NCBI RefSeq assembly: GCF_014048475.1
Contig: NZ_NWUS01000002.1
Location: 1 to 64,000, forward strand
Direction of reading: 5' to 3'
DNA from: Bombella favorum
GTDB taxonomy: Bacteria > Pseudomonadota > Alphaproteobacteria > Acetobacterales > Acetobacteraceae
DNA: 64,000 bases
In this document: positions 17,738-26,207 of the stretch, piece after piece
Layout of the letters: each line of letters opens with the position of its first letter
Numbering within the stretch: position 1 is the first letter of the stretch
The notes under the pieces: model-generated
Database searches by the model: none
The model's input: the letters and a program-made list of their open reading frames with translations, nothing else
Told to the model about the DNA's origin: nothing
Translations under genes and position numbers: made by a program

Positions 17738-18171
17738 AGAATAGCAGCCGGGGATGGTGGACAGCCGGGGATAGAACCATATACCCGGCTGAGCGCATGA
17801 AGACCGCCCAGCGTGGCATATGTATTCTTCCACATACCGCCATCATGGGCGCAGTCTCCCACTGCTACAAGGCTGCGGCCAGCGGGCATGGCCTCCCACG
17901 CACTAGCCAATGCCCCCGCACAAGACCGTGTCACAGACCCGGTAACCAGAAGCCAGTCTGCATCCTCTGGATGCCGAACGGACTGAAAGCCACTCCCCTC
18001 CAGCGGATAAGCACTGCTCCCCAGAGACAGCAGCTCCATCGCACACCCCTCGCAACTTCCTGTCTCCAGCGAGAACAGCCGTATCCGCCGCCCCTGCCGC
18101 CTCATAGGCTGGGGACGCCATTTCTGCACGTCCAGAAAAGCGAGCATCATGGTCAAGGGGGCTGGTTGCAT
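17653..18171 (-). CDS. NuoB/HycG-like [4Fe-4S] small subunit of a complex-I-like (Ehr-type) module
   Basis: Peripheral iron-sulfur subunit related to NADH dehydrogenase NuoB and formate-hydrogenlyase HycG/HyfI. It keeps the four expected cluster ligands: two in SCEGCAME (CxxC as in group 4 hydrogenases rather than the NuoB CC pair), one in AVGDCAHDGG and one in the PGCPPSPAAI motif; LVTGSVTRS is also typical. 172 residues. It has no neighbours of its own complex: the large subunit and membrane subunits are 4 kb away at 22158-27532 on the same strand, with a TonB receptor gene and an opposite-strand lipid kinase gene between. Its 3' end overlaps pssA by 85 bases. The start at 18171 has GAGG about ten bases upstream. 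Function as a partner of the distant subunits is inferred. Confidence 0.85.
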   Translation of the reverse strand: MQPAPLTMMLAFLDVQKWRPQPMRRQGRRIRLFSLETGSCEGCAMELLSLGSSAYPLEGSGFQSVRHPEDADWLLVTGSVTRSCAGALASAWEAMPAGRSLVAVGDCAHDGGMWKNTYATLGGLHALSRVYGSIPGCPPSPAAILQALVELAEGGLSSTSSQASSASRRSRQ

Positions 18172-18279
18172 GACAAGTGATCCTCACAAAAACAAAAGAC
18201 TGACAAGAACCCGCATCAGAGGTTCCATGCCGGGCACTATATAGCGTCCCACCCCAGAGTGAAGTACCGTTGCCCTACT

Positions 18280-19248
18280 ATGCCCCTATCACCATCCCCA
18301 CGGAGACCCGGCCATCGCAAAGCCCTGCTCATCGTCAATCCAACTGCTGGACATTATTCCCCCCGCAGGCTGAAAGACTTTGTGCGCCATTTGGAACAAG
18401 CTGGACTGAACATGCAGGTTGCCGTAACCCGCTACCGGGGCCATGCTGGTAAGATCGTCCCAACCCATCTGCCTGAAACAGACCTCATCCTTGCTGGAGG
18501 TGGTGACGGCACAATTGCTGAAATCGCCCATGCCATGCTGGGCAGCTCCTGCCATCTCGCCCTCTGGCCGGTCGGGTCCGCTAATGTGCTCGCACTGGAG
18601 CTCAACATCCCCTTTTCTGATGCCCGCAACGCTGCTCTGATTGCCAGCGGGCAAACCCAAACCCTTTGGCCGGGATGGCTCACCACGAATGGCCAGCCCC
18701 AACCAACCCTGTTCCTCCAGATGGTGGGTATCGGACCAGATGGATGGGTGGTGCAGCAGCTTTCCTCTACCCTCAAGAAACATATCGGACGATTGGCCTA
18801 TCTGCTCACTGCCTTGCGTCTACCGCTTGCGTACCCCTTCCATACTTTTGAAACCTGCGTGGATGGCCGCACCTACCAATCCCGGTTTACCATTATCTCC
18901 AAAGGGCGGCTCTATGGCGGTCCTTTCAAGCTATTCCCCCATAATCATCATAAGCAGCCGTCCTTTTCCGTCTTCATGCTGCACCGGCTGAACCCTCTAG
19001 CTCTACTAGGGCAGGCCCGAGCCTTCTTCTGCCGAAAGCCGTGCCCCGCTCCCGCTTTTACCCTTATTAAAGGGCAGACCATCACCAGCTCCAACCGTCA
19101 TCCCGTACCGGTGCAGAGTGATGGTGACTTCCAAGGCACAACGCCACTGCACGTCACCGCTGCGCCTTCTCCCTTGGTGGTTATCTGCCCTCCGTTAGAA
19201 ATCAGCCCCCACCTGAAGGAAGAAACTTCTTCCAGCGATATAACCTGA
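18280..19248 (+). CDS. diacylglycerol kinase-family lipid kinase
   Basis: Soluble lipid kinase of the DagK/YegS/LCB5 family, probably phosphorylating diacylglycerol or a related lipid. The N-terminal ALLIVNPTAGHYSP and the nucleotide-binding LILAGGGDGTIAEIAHAM are the family hallmarks, and ALWPVGSANVLALEL follows as the usual GTGNDF-like element. PVQSDGDFQGTTPLHV near the C-terminus is the second conserved DGE-like motif with D in place of E at its end. About 322 residues. The start is uncertain: ATG at 18280 or GTG at 18259, neither with a good ribosome site. The last 54 bases overlap the 3' end of the opposite TonB receptor gene. Substrate cannot be fixed from sequence. Confidence 0.88.
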   Translation: MPLSPSPRRPGHRKALLIVNPTAGHYSPRRLKDFVRHLEQAGLNMQVAVTRYRGHAGKIVPTHLPETDLILAGGGDGTIAEIAHAMLGSSCHLALWPVGSANVLALELNIPFSDARNAALIASGQTQTLWPGWLTTNGQPQPTLFLQMVGIGPDGWVVQQLSSTLKKHIGRLAYLLTALRLPLAYPFHTFETCVDGRTYQSRFTIISKGRLYGGPFKLFPHNHHKQPSFSVFMLHRLNPLALLGQARAFFCRKPCPAPAFTLIKGQTITSSNRHPVPVQSDGDFQGTTPLHVTAAPSPLVVICPPLEISPHLKEETSSSDIT

Positions 19249-22065
19249 ATATTGAGAAAAGGCGGTATTGAAGGCCCCATCCGGCGCGAATGGCGGGTGG
19301 CGATTGAAAAGATTACTGATACCGCCCATGAGTTGAAACTGATGCCACTTTCCCGCCACCGTTACATCATGCAGGATCGTTCCACCAACATGGGTCCGCC
19401 CGGATGTGGCTGGGTCAAGGTCTCGATGCCCGTCATTCATCCTCATACCGCTGATGATACGGGTCATCCAGATCAGGCTAACATGGTCATGCCGCCATGT
19501 CGTGCTGATGTAATGCTGCTCCCGTGGTCGCCCGCTGCCATTCAAATAAAGCAGACGGCCCGTATAATTCTGCCAGTTGCCATTACGGGTTAACTTCTGC
19601 CTGTAATTTAGAAGATACTGAGTGTTCTCATAAAAACTCAGCTGGTCCCGGTCACTCAAGGACAGGCTGTAACGCAGGCTGAAATCCAAACCATCTGTCT
19701 TCAAGGCACCGATATTCTGCGGTAGGGCCTCAATAGCTGTGAGTTGCCCGCTATTGGAGCGGGGCAGAATCGCACTACAAAAATCAGGCTCGCTCCCCGT
19801 ATAACACCCATCCAGCAGCGTCTGAGTGCTAAGGGTCGAGATCATATCTCGCAGGCTATAATGCCAGTACTCCACGGAAAGCTGTAATGACCTGACCGCT
19901 TTGGGCGTAATGTCCATCCCCACCGTTGCCGTGCGCCCATATTCCGGCCCCAGCCGGGAATTACCACCCGAAAGAGTCGGCAGCTGCCCTACTAGTGAGG
20001 AGGTGAAACTGGCCGGATTAATCCCTTCCTTCTGGCACCGTGCCCGTACCACCCCCGCATTACTGCCATAGCTGCTAACATGGGCGCAGGGATCGGACGC
20101 AGAAGCATAGCTTAATGTCTGCCCACCATAGACATCATACAAACCCGGCTGCCGGAACGATGTGCCCAACGTCCCCCGAAATGCCACATCCTGCACCGGC
20201 GCCCAGTGCAGGCCGGTCTTCCAGTTCAGCGGTGTTCCGTAATGATTGTACGAAGAAACACGCCCTTGAAGATCAACCGTCAAATCCCGTGCGAGGAAGG
20301 CACGCTTCAATAGAGGAAGCTGGATTTCTCCATAACCTTCCGAGACGGTAAAGCCCCCACCTGTATAAGCCCCCGCCGCCCCTGTGGAGGCACCTTGCGC
20401 CACAAGAGCATCAGGATGATAGCTGAGCTGCTCGCCCCTATGCTCCATCCCAATCGCCAACCCGACCTCCCCCGCATGACGCCACGGCAGAGTAAAAAGA
20501 TGCGGGTTCCGCAGACGCAGCATCGTATCCCGCAGCTGATAAGTGGCTCGGTCCTTCTGGGTAAAGCGGATATAATCCTTCGCCTGCTGGCTATAAGGGG
20601 CAAAAGGGTTCTGCAACACACAGCCCTGCGCTACCTGACACATACCCGGGTCATAGACCACGGCACTACGAGGGTTGGTTGTATCAAGCTGCCTCGTGCC
20701 GGTCGTCTCCAGCAGGTTACGGTAATTGATCATATCCTGCGTATGGGATGACAGACGGCTCCGCCCATAAGTGTAGGAGGCATCGTAATCCCACCCGCCC
20801 CCAATCTGGCCTTTCAACCCTGGTAGGAACGTCCATGTATCAGTGTTGATGGTGTTCCGCCGTGGCCCGACATCCTCCGCCCTTTTGATGACAGGCGCAT
20901 CCATACCCCATGGATTATAAGGGCTAGCAGCAGGTAATATCCATGAAGATGGCAACGTAGACGGCGGAACACTCCCCTGTACCGGGGCTGGCGACTGGGT
21001 ACGGCTCACCAGCGTATGGCTGTAGCGTATGGTGCTATAGAGCGTCACGAAACGAGAAAAGCGTTCATGAGCATCAATAGAGGCCGTCCCGTCATCATGA
21101 CGGTTCATGATCGTGGAATAACGGGCGAAATTATAGAGGTCACTCCCCGTGAAGCGGCGGAATCCTCCCTGCCCGTCCGGGACCATTTTCTGTCCCGTCT
21201 GCGGGTTTATTAAAACGCCCGACGGAATAATAGATGACCCGTAACTGGGGCTGCCCGTGGCCGGGTTGTCATTCTGCGGCAAGGCCGCCCAGCCCCTATC
21301 CCGGTTATAAATGGGCCCGGTCGTGCTGTAGCTGCCTGCCAGCGTGACATTGCCATGCCCGCCATCAAAATTCATGCCATGATAGGCAGAAATTTCACCG
21401 CCCCGGGCATCTCCCACCTGCGTGATGCTCCCCCGCATGGTGATGTTACTCCCCGTCAGGTCATGCCGTAGATGGATGTTGATAACACCTGCTACAGCAT
21501 CCGCCCCATAAAGACCGGACCCACCATCCTTGAGAATTTCTACCTTTTCGATCTGCTGCAACGGGATAGTATTGAGGTCCACACATTCGGACCCGGCATT
21601 GAGCGGTGCCCGATGCCCATCGATCAGCACAAGCACCCGCCCCTGGCCCAGATTTCGCAAATCCGTGCAGGAGGCACCTTTACCGCCGTTAGTCATGCTA
21701 TTGGGTGAACCAGATGACCCGATGGAAGGCATACGTTGCAGATAATCCCCCAGAGAGGTCACGGCACTACGCTGTATGTCCTTCCCCGTAATGGTCTGCA
21801 CAGCATTAGGCGAATTCTTCCGTCCGCCCTGAAGGAAAGAGCCCGTAACCGTCAACTGCTCAACAGGCGAAGCACCAGTCCGAACCGCCTGAAGTGGCCG
21901 CCTATCTACTGGTTTCTTAGGGGGCTTCCTATCGTGAGTGGTCAGAACTGCCTTTACTGGCACCCGCTGCGCCACCGGCTCTGCCTGAAGCGGACAGACC
22001 AGCAAAGCCGGACAGACCAAGCCCCCACCCAGCATGAGGGCAATTCCCCGTCTGATTAGCCGCAC
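19195..22065 (-). CDS. TonB-dependent outer-membrane receptor
   Basis: Energy-coupled outer-membrane transporter, about 956 residues. The signal peptide starts from a GTG (MRLIRRGIALML...PLQA). EQLTVTGS may be the TonB box. The plug domain runs from NAVQTITGKDIQR through the SLGDYLQRMPSIG, QGRVLVLIDGHR, IPLQQIEKVEILKDGGSGLYG and DAVAGVINI motifs. The rest is a beta-barrel ending in the aromatic residue of ...FLQVGADF. Paired cysteines (CTDLRNLG...SECVDL) flank a plug loop, a pattern seen in a subgroup of these receptors that often lacks a clear iron-siderophore assignment. GAGGGG lies a few bases before the GTG; an ATG at 22035 would cut the signal peptide. An AT-rich palindrome lies upstream. 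Ligand not determinable; neighbours give no substrate clue. Confidence 0.95.
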   Translation of the reverse strand: MRLIRRGIALMLGGGLVCPALLVCPLQAEPVAQRVPVKAVLTTHDRKPPKKPVDRRPLQAVRTGASPVEQLTVTGSFLQGGRKNSPNAVQTITGKDIQRSAVTSLGDYLQRMPSIGSSGSPNSMTNGGKGASCTDLRNLGQGRVLVLIDGHRAPLNAGSECVDLNTIPLQQIEKVEILKDGGSGLYGADAVAGVINIHLRHDLTGSNITMRGSITQVGDARGGEISAYHGMNFDGGHGNVTLAGSYSTTGPIYNRDRGWAALPQNDNPATGSPSYGSSIIPSGVLINPQTGQKMVPDGQGGFRRFTGSDLYNFARYSTIMNRHDDGTASIDAHERFSRFVTLYSTIRYSHTLVSRTQSPAPVQGSVPPSTLPSSWILPAASPYNPWGMDAPVIKRAEDVGPRRNTINTDTWTFLPGLKGQIGGGWDYDASYTYGRSRLSSHTQDMINYRNLLETTGTRQLDTTNPRSAVVYDPGMCQVAQGCVLQNPFAPYSQQAKDYIRFTQKDRATYQLRDTMLRLRNPHLFTLPWRHAGEVGLAIGMEHRGEQLSYHPDALVAQGASTGAAGAYTGGGFTVSEGYGEIQLPLLKRAFLARDLTVDLQGRVSSYNHYGTPLNWKTGLHWAPVQDVAFRGTLGTSFRQPGLYDVYGGQTLSYASASDPCAHVSSYGSNAGVVRARCQKEGINPASFTSSLVGQLPTLSGGNSRLGPEYGRTATVGMDITPKAVRSLQLSVEYWHYSLRDMISTLSTQTLLDGCYTGSEPDFCSAILPRSNSGQLTAIEALPQNIGALKTDGLDFSLRYSLSLSDRDQLSFYENTQYLLNYRQKLTRNGNWQNYTGRLLYLNGSGRPREQHYISTTWRHDHVSLIWMTRIISGMRMNDGHRDLDPATSGRTHVGGTILHDVTVAGKWHQFQLMGGISNLFNRHPPFAPDGAFNTAFSQYSGYIAGRSFFLQVGADF

Positions 22066-22104
22066 AACCCCTCACACAGCATATGTAATATTAAACTATA
22101 TTTT

Positions 22105-22125
22105 ATATGTTATAATATAACATAT
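22105..22125. promoter_or_regulatory. perfect 21-bp palindrome upstream of the TonB receptor
   Basis: Ten-base arms ATATGTTATA and TATAACATAT around one central A, inside a roughly 50-bp almost pure AT stretch (22079-22125) just upstream of the receptor start. It could be an operator or promoter element. It does not resemble the classical Fur box by eye. Confidence 0.45.
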
Positions 22126-22157
22126 TGCTGAGAGCCAGCTCTTTCACACAAGCACCA

Positions 22158-23594
22158 TCACAAGGCCACACCTGCTGGCGATAAGCCCAAAGAGGCCAGA
22201 GCAAGGCTTAACCCCTCCGGTTCTTGCCCTTCTAAAACAAGGCCCAGAACGGCCAGAAGTGGCATCAATGGGTCCCGTATCTGCACACTAGCCAGCCGCC
22301 CCTCTTTCAGAACGACATGATACCAGACATCCCCTCGTGCTCCTTCGGCTACACCCAGTCCTTCATCCGTACGTGGCACGGCTTGCTGTTCACTCTCCTG
22401 CCCGTAGCCAGCCGTTATACATTCCAGAATCCTCAAAGATTCCTCACTTTCAACCAGACGCTGCCGGTTGCGAGCCCATGCATCGCCTTCATGCCGCCCT
22501 GCACTCTTCATCGCCTGCGGGCGGACCCCTTCATCCATGTACCGCATGTCCAAATACCGCCCACTGGCCCGCCCGGTTACCCCGCCCAGCGCATAATCCC
22601 ACGCTAGTTCTGTCGGCACGGTGGCCATGTTCTTCAGGCGTCCCTCAAAAAGGCGGGCAAGCTGTTTTATCTGCTCCAGCCGTGGAGACAACTCCTGAAC
22701 AACAGCCTGCGCAAAAGGAATAATGGCCTCCACACCACTGTGCCCCTCCAGGCTGATACTGTCTGTCAAACGTCGTGACAGGCCATGATCCATACAACGC
22801 TTAGCCAGACACTCCCGCGCATGGTCGCACAAGCTCGCCAACAAACCGGCCCCAGCCCGATGGGCTGTCTGTGCCAGATCAAACAAATGCAACCCCAACC
22901 GCTCCACCTCCAGCAGGATAAGCCGTCTGTCCCGCTCTCGTGGGTCTATTCGGCGACTCTCGGCCTGTTCCAACGCCCGGACAAAGGCTAACGGATGGGC
23001 AACAAATCCACCTGCCGAAATACGAGCCACAAGCGGCATAGCCTCCTGCGGGGTCAACCCAATCAGGCGGGACAGGACACCCCGATGACCAGCAGATATC
23101 TGCACATCGACCTGCTGCATCACTCCCTCTGCCAGCACATAGTCTATACCAAGCAGACCCGGCACAGATGTACGAGAAGGTTCGACCCTGCACCGAGGTA
23201 ATGGTTGTCCTCCCCCCTCACTAACGGGCAAAGGATTGGCAGACAGTGGTGCCGTTAACGACCAGCTGCCATCATCCAATGCCGGGCTATCATCCAGCGC
23301 AGACCAAGCCTCTACCCCCCAGAGGTCTCTAGCCATGCGCTCCCCCCACTGGGCCGCTGGGAAATAATGCGAAACCGCCTGATACCGCCCTTGCACCACC
23401 GCCGTGCTGAGAAGCAAAGGCTGCTCCCCTTTCAGCAGGAACAGGGCTGTTGCCCATTCTTCATCTGCCCAAAAGGCTAATAGTGCCATCGTGCGCACAT
23501 TCTGCTGCAAGAGGCTCTGCCAGCCCTCCGCCGTCACACGATAATGGAACAGCCCGACACGCTCCCCCTCAAAGAGGGCTGATTCTTCCATCAT
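22158..23594 (-). CDS. group-4-hydrogenase-like large subunit without NiFe ligands (Ehr type)
   Basis: Related to HycE/HyfG and to NuoC-NuoD. The N-terminal third is a NuoC-like domain (FPAAQWGERMARDLWGV matches the conserved ER...DLFG helix). The C-terminal part is NuoD/hydrogenase-like: ISAGHRGVL, then LVARISAGGFVAHPLAFVRA where active hydrogenases have R-x-C-G-x-C; here serine, alanine and glycines replace both cysteines. At the C-terminus, IRDPLMPLL replaces the DPCxxC motif. All four nickel ligands are therefore absent, which fits the energy-converting-hydrogenase-related (Ehr) complexes rather than a hydrogenase. 478 residues. The ATG at 23594 is 2 bases after the HyfF-like stop, with AAGGA nine bases upstream. 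Last gene of a tightly coupled operon. Confidence 0.85.
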   Translation of the reverse strand: MMEESALFEGERVGLFHYRVTAEGWQSLLQQNVRTMALLAFWADEEWATALFLLKGEQPLLLSTAVVQGRYQAVSHYFPAAQWGERMARDLWGVEAWSALDDSPALDDGSWSLTAPLSANPLPVSEGGGQPLPRCRVEPSRTSVPGLLGIDYVLAEGVMQQVDVQISAGHRGVLSRLIGLTPQEAMPLVARISAGGFVAHPLAFVRALEQAESRRIDPRERDRRLILLEVERLGLHLFDLAQTAHRAGAGLLASLCDHARECLAKRCMDHGLSRRLTDSISLEGHSGVEAIIPFAQAVVQELSPRLEQIKQLARLFEGRLKNMATVPTELAWDYALGGVTGRASGRYLDMRYMDEGVRPQAMKSAGRHEGDAWARNRQRLVESEESLRILECITAGYGQESEQQAVPRTDEGLGVAEGARGDVWYHVVLKEGRLASVQIRDPLMPLLAVLGLVLEGQEPEGLSLALASLGLSPAGVAL

Positions 23595-23596
23595 CG

Positions 23597-24802
23597 TCAG
23601 TGTCCTTTCAGAGCAGGCAGCGGCTGAACCGATAGGACACCCCATGCCAGCAGGGTAGCAACCAGCAAGTCCAGCAGAATGAGCAGGAACAGAAGGCCCC
23701 GCATTAGGCCCCCACCCCGCTGCCAGACCGTAAGAACATTCCTCGGTAGGGTCTCAAGCCCTAACTGCCGAAAACCCAACATCACACAGACCAAAAGCCC
23801 CGCCAGAGCAACCCAGCCCAACAACGGTGCCAACACCGCCAATACAATTATGATGACGGGTAGCACCATCTGCACAGGTAAAACTGATGCTCCCGCTGGG
23901 AAGAAATCCTCACATCCCAAACGCAGAGCCATAGCCAGGAGAGCCACCCCATAAAGCAGCAGGAGACACGGTATCTGCCCCGTTCCTGCAGCCAATATTC
24001 CTAGCCCGGTCATCCATGACAGCATCGGCGGTGTTCCCTGCCGCCGCACGATCATGCCCACCATAGCAAGCAGGCCAGCAATGACCATGAGATGCTGCAT
24101 AAAGGGTGTCCCAGCCAGCAGCGTCATAAGAAAGAGTGGAATAAAACGCAGCCCCACATCCAACAGGACCAATTCTGCCCGACTAGAAGCCACACTGCCC
24201 AGCCCCGCCATCATGCACAGCCCCGCCAACGCCAGCACCTGACCAACCTGCGCCGCACTGTCGTTGCTGGAGAAAACACTCCCGCCCTGCATCACCACCA
24301 GCCCAAGCCCAGCCAGAATCACGCCGCTCAACCGTAGGCGAACAGCCTCCCAAGCAGGCATGGCCCGTCGGGTTGCCCGTCCATCCCACCAAGCCAGCAG
24401 GACCGTTCCAGCACCATCAAAAAACAGAGCCGCTAGCGGGGGACGCAGCAACAAACCCATAAAGATACAGCCCGTCACCAAAAACGGCAGATAAATGCCC
24501 ATCCCTTCCCGGAAGGACGCTTTCTCTCTCACCGGCTCTGCCCCTCGCCGCAGTAAGAAGAGCGATGCCGGGACACAAGCCTCCATCCCTAAGCAGAACG
24601 CCTGCCCCCATGCCATACCAGAGGAGCAGCCCAACAAGGCCAGACCACTCAGGATCATCCCCAGCCGTGCCATAAAGCTGGCCTGGCCGGGCCGCCGTGA
24701 TGCCCACAGAACCCAGACCACCAAAAACGGCCAGCAGAGCAACCCGAACAGGACAGGTGAAGCAAAAAGGCCGGGTGAGAAAGACGCTTCCGCCAGTATC
24801 AT
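23597..24802 (-). CDS. HyfF-like antiporter-type membrane subunit, shortened and diverged
   Basis: Hydrophobic protein of about 401 residues, nearly all membrane helices, in the place where HyfF (about 520 residues) sits in hydrogenase-4-type operons. Assignment rests mainly on gene order and topology. The most conserved family block, GTKxGLxPMHTWLPDAHSEAP, is not recognisable; the best counterpart is AGLGSVASSRAE, without the lysine, histidine and proline residues. Proton pumping by the usual mechanism is therefore doubtful. The start at 24802 is in a TGATG overlap with the upstream HyfE-like gene; the frame extends further upstream only as a shadow. Unsure family call; it could be annotated as a hypothetical membrane protein. 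Confidence 0.65.
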   Translation of the reverse strand: MILAEASFSPGLFASPVLFGLLCWPFLVVWVLWASRRPGQASFMARLGMILSGLALLGCSSGMAWGQAFCLGMEACVPASLFLLRRGAEPVREKASFREGMGIYLPFLVTGCIFMGLLLRPPLAALFFDGAGTVLLAWWDGRATRRAMPAWEAVRLRLSGVILAGLGLVVMQGGSVFSSNDSAAQVGQVLALAGLCMMAGLGSVASSRAELVLLDVGLRFIPLFLMTLLAGTPFMQHLMVIAGLLAMVGMIVRRQGTPPMLSWMTGLGILAAGTGQIPCLLLLYGVALLAMALRLGCEDFFPAGASVLPVQMVLPVIIIVLAVLAPLLGWVALAGLLVCVMLGFRQLGLETLPRNVLTVWQRGGGLMRGLLFLLILLDLLVATLLAWGVLSVQPLPALKGH

Positions 24803-25338
24803 CAATCTTCCTCCACCCGTAGCCAGGCCAGCCGGGGCAGAAGCACAAAAGCGAGAAACACCATAACTGCCCAAAGTGCCACCGCTGTAATAAACAACCC
24901 CCATGACGGCAGAATAGCAGCCACGACCATAAGCCCATCCACAGCCATGATCAGCCCGCAGAACTGTGCGAGAGCCACACCACAGGCAGCTGAACACAAA
25001 CCTGCCAACACAAGCCCGATGCCAAAGGTCGGCACCAGCCCGAGCCCGGCCCCAAAGAAAGCAAGCACGAACTGTAGCAGCAATGTCATCACGACAGGCA
25101 AAAGGCCCCGCCCACTGGCGAGAAACCGCCCCTGCTGACCAACTGCAAAATGCCGAACAATACCCCAGAGCAGCAGATTAAATACTGGCAGCAAAAGAGC
25201 GCAGAAAACCGCAAGCACCCCCGTACCAGACGTACCCGCAATAGCCGCACAGAGCAGCCCATAAAGCGGCAGCCAACGTCCATCCCGGCCCAGACGCAGC
25301 AGCACCAGCACCAACGCACAGGCAAAACCGGCCATCAT
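24802..25338 (-). CDS. HyfE-like (NuoK-related) membrane subunit
   Basis: About 178 residues with roughly five to six membrane helices, matching the size and position of HyfE, the NuoK-like subunit of hydrogenase-4-type complexes. GIGLVLAGLCSAACGVALAQ resembles the small-residue-rich helix of that family. Overlaps its neighbours at both ends by ATGA/TGATG arrangements, showing translational coupling with the HyfC-like and HyfF-like genes. The assignment uses context more than motifs. Confidence 0.65.
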   Translation of the reverse strand: MMAGFACALVLVLLRLGRDGRWLPLYGLLCAAIAGTSGTGVLAVFCALLLPVFNLLLWGIVRHFAVGQQGRFLASGRGLLPVVMTLLLQFVLAFFGAGLGLVPTFGIGLVLAGLCSAACGVALAQFCGLIMAVDGLMVVAAILPSWGLFITAVALWAVMVFLAFVLLPRLAWLRVEED

Positions 25339-26207
25339 ACGGCGAACCTCCCGGCAAGGGCCATCAGTCCGGCCAGCCCTAGCAGGAGGGCAACAAAACG
25401 GCCATGCCGGTTCATACCCGTCAACCGCCCTGACGCCACAAGCAAGCTGCCTCCCACAAACCTAACCACCAACCCTACAATGCCTCCCAGCCCTTCCAGA
25501 CCGAACAAGACGGGCAGGAGCAGGTCCCCCAGAAGCAACGCCCAGCCAACATGATACATCCCTACTATCACCTGCCTTTGGTCTCGGGCGGACCGGCCAG
25601 CGGGATACCCCCTCATCACCATATCATCAGCCAGTGCCTGACGGTCAGGCAGGGATGTTGTCAGTGCCAATGCCACGGCACAACAAAGGGACGTTCCGGC
25701 AAGGCTGGACCCCGGAGATGCCAGCAAAAGCCGTTGTACACCTTGCAACCCGGTCACCCCCGGAGCCGCCAGCACAATGAAACATTCCGTCAGACATAGA
25801 ACGAGACAACAGCGGCCATGCGCCCCTCGGGATAATCCCGGCACGGCCCAGAACGCACCAACCAGCAGAATACCCCCCATCAACAACGGGTCCGCCAGCC
25901 AAGCCCCCATCACAGAGCTAGTCTCCGGCATAACAAGGGAAAGGCCAGCAAGACAGAGCAACACCAAAAGCGCTAGAGCCAGCATCAACCCATCATCTGC
26001 CGGCAAGCCATGCCGCAGGGTTAGCCGCCAGAATGTACCGAAGCGTGCATACCGTTCCCGCAAGGGAGATACAGCCCTGCCAACCAGCAGGGCTGGTACG
26101 TCCTCTTTCAACCAGAACATCACGGGCAGAAGCAGCAATATCACTCCCAATTGGAGGCCCAACTCCAAAAGAACCCGAACCACGGAAAGCAAAAATGCCG
26201 CCATCAT
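25335..26207 (-). CDS. HyfC/HycD-like (NuoH-related) membrane subunit
   Basis: About 290 residues with around eight helices, the size of HyfC/HycD, the NuoH-related subunit that in complex I forms the interface between the iron-sulfur arm and the membrane arm. Features consistent with the family are the cytoplasmic loop DMVMRGYPAGRSARD and ALADDMV (family: E-G-x-E-L-x-S-G-Y type loop, here diverged) and the charged TECFIVLAAPG helix. Overlaps the HyfB-like stop and the HyfE-like start by four bases each. Diverged but the best supported of the membrane subunits. Confidence 0.7.
   Translation of the reverse strand: MMAAFLLSVVRVLLELGLQLGVILLLLPVMFWLKEDVPALLVGRAVSPLRERYARFGTFWRLTLRHGLPADDGLMLALALLVLLCLAGLSLVMPETSSVMGAWLADPLLMGGILLVGAFWAVPGLSRGAHGRCCLVLCLTECFIVLAAPGVTGLQGVQRLLLASPGSSLAGTSLCCAVALALTTSLPDRQALADDMVMRGYPAGRSARDQRQVIVGMYHVGWALLLGDLLLPVLFGLEGLGGIVGLVVRFVGGSLLVASGRLTGMNRHGRFVALLLGLAGLMALAGRFAV

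Noticed and set aside
22079-22125. Classical Fur box
   Set aside because: The palindrome is ATATGTTATA-type and does not show the GATAAT hexamer pattern.
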